Shown one piece after another: positions 6,741-8,055 of a DNA stretch of 8,055 bases. Within the stretch, counting starts at the first letter, position 1, and every line of letters starts with the position of its first letter. Under the pieces are notes generated by a model. It worked only from the letters and a program-made list of their open reading frames with translations, did no database searches and was not told the origin of the DNA. This DNA is from Clostridia bacterium. Lineage in GTDB: Bacteria; Bacillota; Clostridia; Saccharofermentanales; UBA5734. The translations under genes and the position numbers were made by a program. The stretch spans positions 1 through 8,055 of the forward strand of contig RZZF01000075.1 of assembly GCA_009929975.1 (NCBI GenBank). Reading direction: 5' to 3'.

Positions 6741-8055
6741 TCAGAGATGTTTACGCTTCCGGTAAACGACCAGAGCGCTGATCAGGAGACCGGCCGGTAT
6801 CAGCAGCATGACCAGAACCGTCACCATGACATTGGTTGTCTGATCGCCGCTGGTCACCGTGTAGGAAGCCGGCATCTTCGCCTCGATGTAAAGACTTTCC
6901 TGAGCATCAGATCCGGAAAGAAACTGGATGCTGTTATAGAAAAGTTCCGGATTGTAGATATTGGTCCCGAATGTACCCAGCACAGAATCGCTGAAAAGCG
7001 AACTGCTGCCGACGACCAGCACCTTGGCGGATTCACTGATGTGTTCGCTCATCCAGCCTTTGTTTTCTGAAAGGACCGCGATGTTCTGGATGCCGGCTGC
7101 CGATGACTGGCTGGTATCTGAACCGGTTTCCGCGACACCCTGGTCTGATGTGGTCAGAATCGCTTCGACTTCAATCCATTCCTTGGTGTTCAGCAGTTCG
7201 TTGATCCCGCGCGCCTGGTCGACCAGGGTAAAGCCGTCAACTTCAGACAAAGAGACTTTTCCGGCCGGAGCGATCGCCCGGATCACATACGGGTCATCCT
7301 GATAGCGGTGGTCTCTGTCACCTTCACGAATCCGGTCATTGCTCAGTTCGATATTGAATTCCAGGAGCAATTCATTCAGCACGGGAAATTCAGCACTGCT
7401 GTATTCGGCCATCAGCATCAGGCTGCCGCCGTCGCGCAGGTAATTGAACAGCAGCAGACGGGTCGCCTGTGAGATATCTTTTTTCGGTGACGCCATCATC
7501 AGGATGGAACAGTCTTCCGGTATGCGGTCGAGACCGAACAGGTCAAGCGAGCGGATCTCGTAATTGTTGCTGGTCATCAGCTGACTGATGACTGAATACT
7601 GGCTTTCACGATCCGCCTCTTCATGCCCGGTGGTAAAATAGACAACCGGTGTCGTTTCCGACAGGACATACTTGATCGCGCCGGTGAAACTCTGTTCCGC
7701 CGTAATGCCGGTCAGGTACTGGCTCATGTTGTTATAGTCCACTTCATACTTGAAGACATCGGAATACGCGATTTTCTTGGCCTTCTTTGTCTCCGGGCTG
7801 ATCACCACAAAGGTGTTGACTTCCGGGCTGAGAAAACCCTCGGGATCGAGTTCATCAATAATAGACGGAAAACGGTCAGGGTCGACATAGCGGAGGCTGA
7901 CGTTTCCTTTGCTGTTGCTGACATATTCATCGAGCATCGGACGGATGCTCGCATAGCGGGTATCCTCATCGACATCAAACAGACCGACAATCTCAACTTG
8001 CTTGTCCATATCACTGAGGACCTCTTTCGAGACCTCACCGATTGAATACAGGTCG
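6741..8055 (-). CDS. GldG-like ABC-type transport system accessory protein (5'-partial)
   Basis: This resembles the extracytoplasmic subunit of GldG-type ABC systems (ABC_transp_aux family), which pair with an ATPase and an ABC-2 permease; best known from Bacteroidetes gliding, but widespread in Clostridia with unknown cargo. The frame is open through the window edge. Before the first visible ATG (8009) it encodes DLYSIGEVSKEVLSD, matching the family's 'LYSLSxxTKxxL' start, so the true start and probable N-terminal membrane segment lie beyond 8055. Numbered from the 8009 Met, further landmarks are YVDPDRFPS (41-49), ITAEQSFTGAIKYV (102-115), VVYFTTGHEE (122-131), NNYEIRSLDL, and a LRDGGSLMLMAEYSS segment typical of the domain's glutamine-amidotransferase-like fold. 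The last ~30 residues form a membrane helix followed by YRKRKHL, giving a cytoplasmic C-terminal tail. Stop TGA, then 19 bp to the DUF4340 gene. Confidence 0.9.
   Translation of the reverse strand, partial: DLYSIGEVSKEVLSDMDKQVEIVGLFDVDEDTRYASIRPMLDEYVSNSKGNVSLRYVDPDRFPSIIDELDPEGFLSPEVNTFVVISPETKKAKKIAYSDVFKYEVDYNNMSQYLTGITAEQSFTGAIKYVLSETTPVVYFTTGHEEADRESQYSVISQLMTSNNYEIRSLDLFGLDRIPEDCSILMMASPKKDISQATRLLLFNYLRDGGSLMLMAEYSSAEFPVLNELLLEFNIELSNDRIREGDRDHRYQDDPYVIRAIAPAGKVSLSEVDGFTLVDQARGINELLNTKEWIEVEAILTTSDQGVAETGSDTSQSSAAGIQNIAVLSENKGWMSEHISESAKVLVVGSSSLFSDSVLGTFGTNIYNPELFYNSIQFLSGSDAQESLYIEAKMPASYTVTSGDQTTNVMVTVLVMLLIPAGLLISALVVYRKRKHL

Noticed and set aside
7990..8009. ATG at 8009 as the start of the GldG-like gene
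   Set aside because: The frame stays open upstream to the window edge and encodes a family-typical LYSIGEVSK segment, so this Met is internal.

Overview
All seven genes I can support lie on the minus strand, read from 8055 down to 1, and are packed with gaps of 6 to 19 bp or small start/stop overlaps. I see no plus-strand gene, RNA gene, CRISPR array, mobile element or terminator. The protein families point to a Bacillota (Clostridia-type) chromosome: a GldG-like/DUF4340 ABC-transporter accessory pair, a DUF5711-like protein, oligoendopeptidase F, and an HI0933 flavoprotein with AGGAGG-type ribosome binding sites. Composition is fairly GC-rich (mid-50s percent by eye, not computed), so a GC-rich, perhaps uncultivated clostridial lineage is my inference. 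All six visible stop codons are TGA, so the code is one in which UGA terminates.

Layout in transcription order. (1) 8055-6741: GldG-like extracytoplasmic subunit of an ABC-2-type transporter, cut by the window edge at its 5' end. (2) 6721-5186: DUF4340 membrane-anchored protein with an internal duplication. (3) 5186-4035: membrane-anchored, probably beta-propeller DUF5711-like protein, joined to the previous gene by a TGATG stop/start overlap. (4) 4018-2192: oligoendopeptidase F, an M3-family zinc peptidase. (5) 2185-1505: CYTH-domain (triphosphate tunnel) protein, 6 bp after pepF. (6) 1518-94: HI0933/YhiN-type FAD-dependent oxidoreductase, overlapping the CYTH gene by 14 bp. (7) 97 to beyond position 1: the first 32 codons of another gene, whose N-terminus resembles the COG2509 FAD-dependent dehydrogenases, joined by an ATGA overlap.

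Two functional blocks share one probable transcription unit. The first (8055-4035) looks like an envelope machine: three proteins anchored by one membrane segment each, with large domains probably outside the membrane, expected to work with an ATPase and permease encoded beyond 8055. The second (4018-1) is a string of cytosolic housekeeping enzymes: peptidase, phosphate-chain-binding enzyme and two flavoproteins. The least understood part is the GldG/DUF4340/DUF5711-like trio, and it is the best candidate here for an undescribed system.
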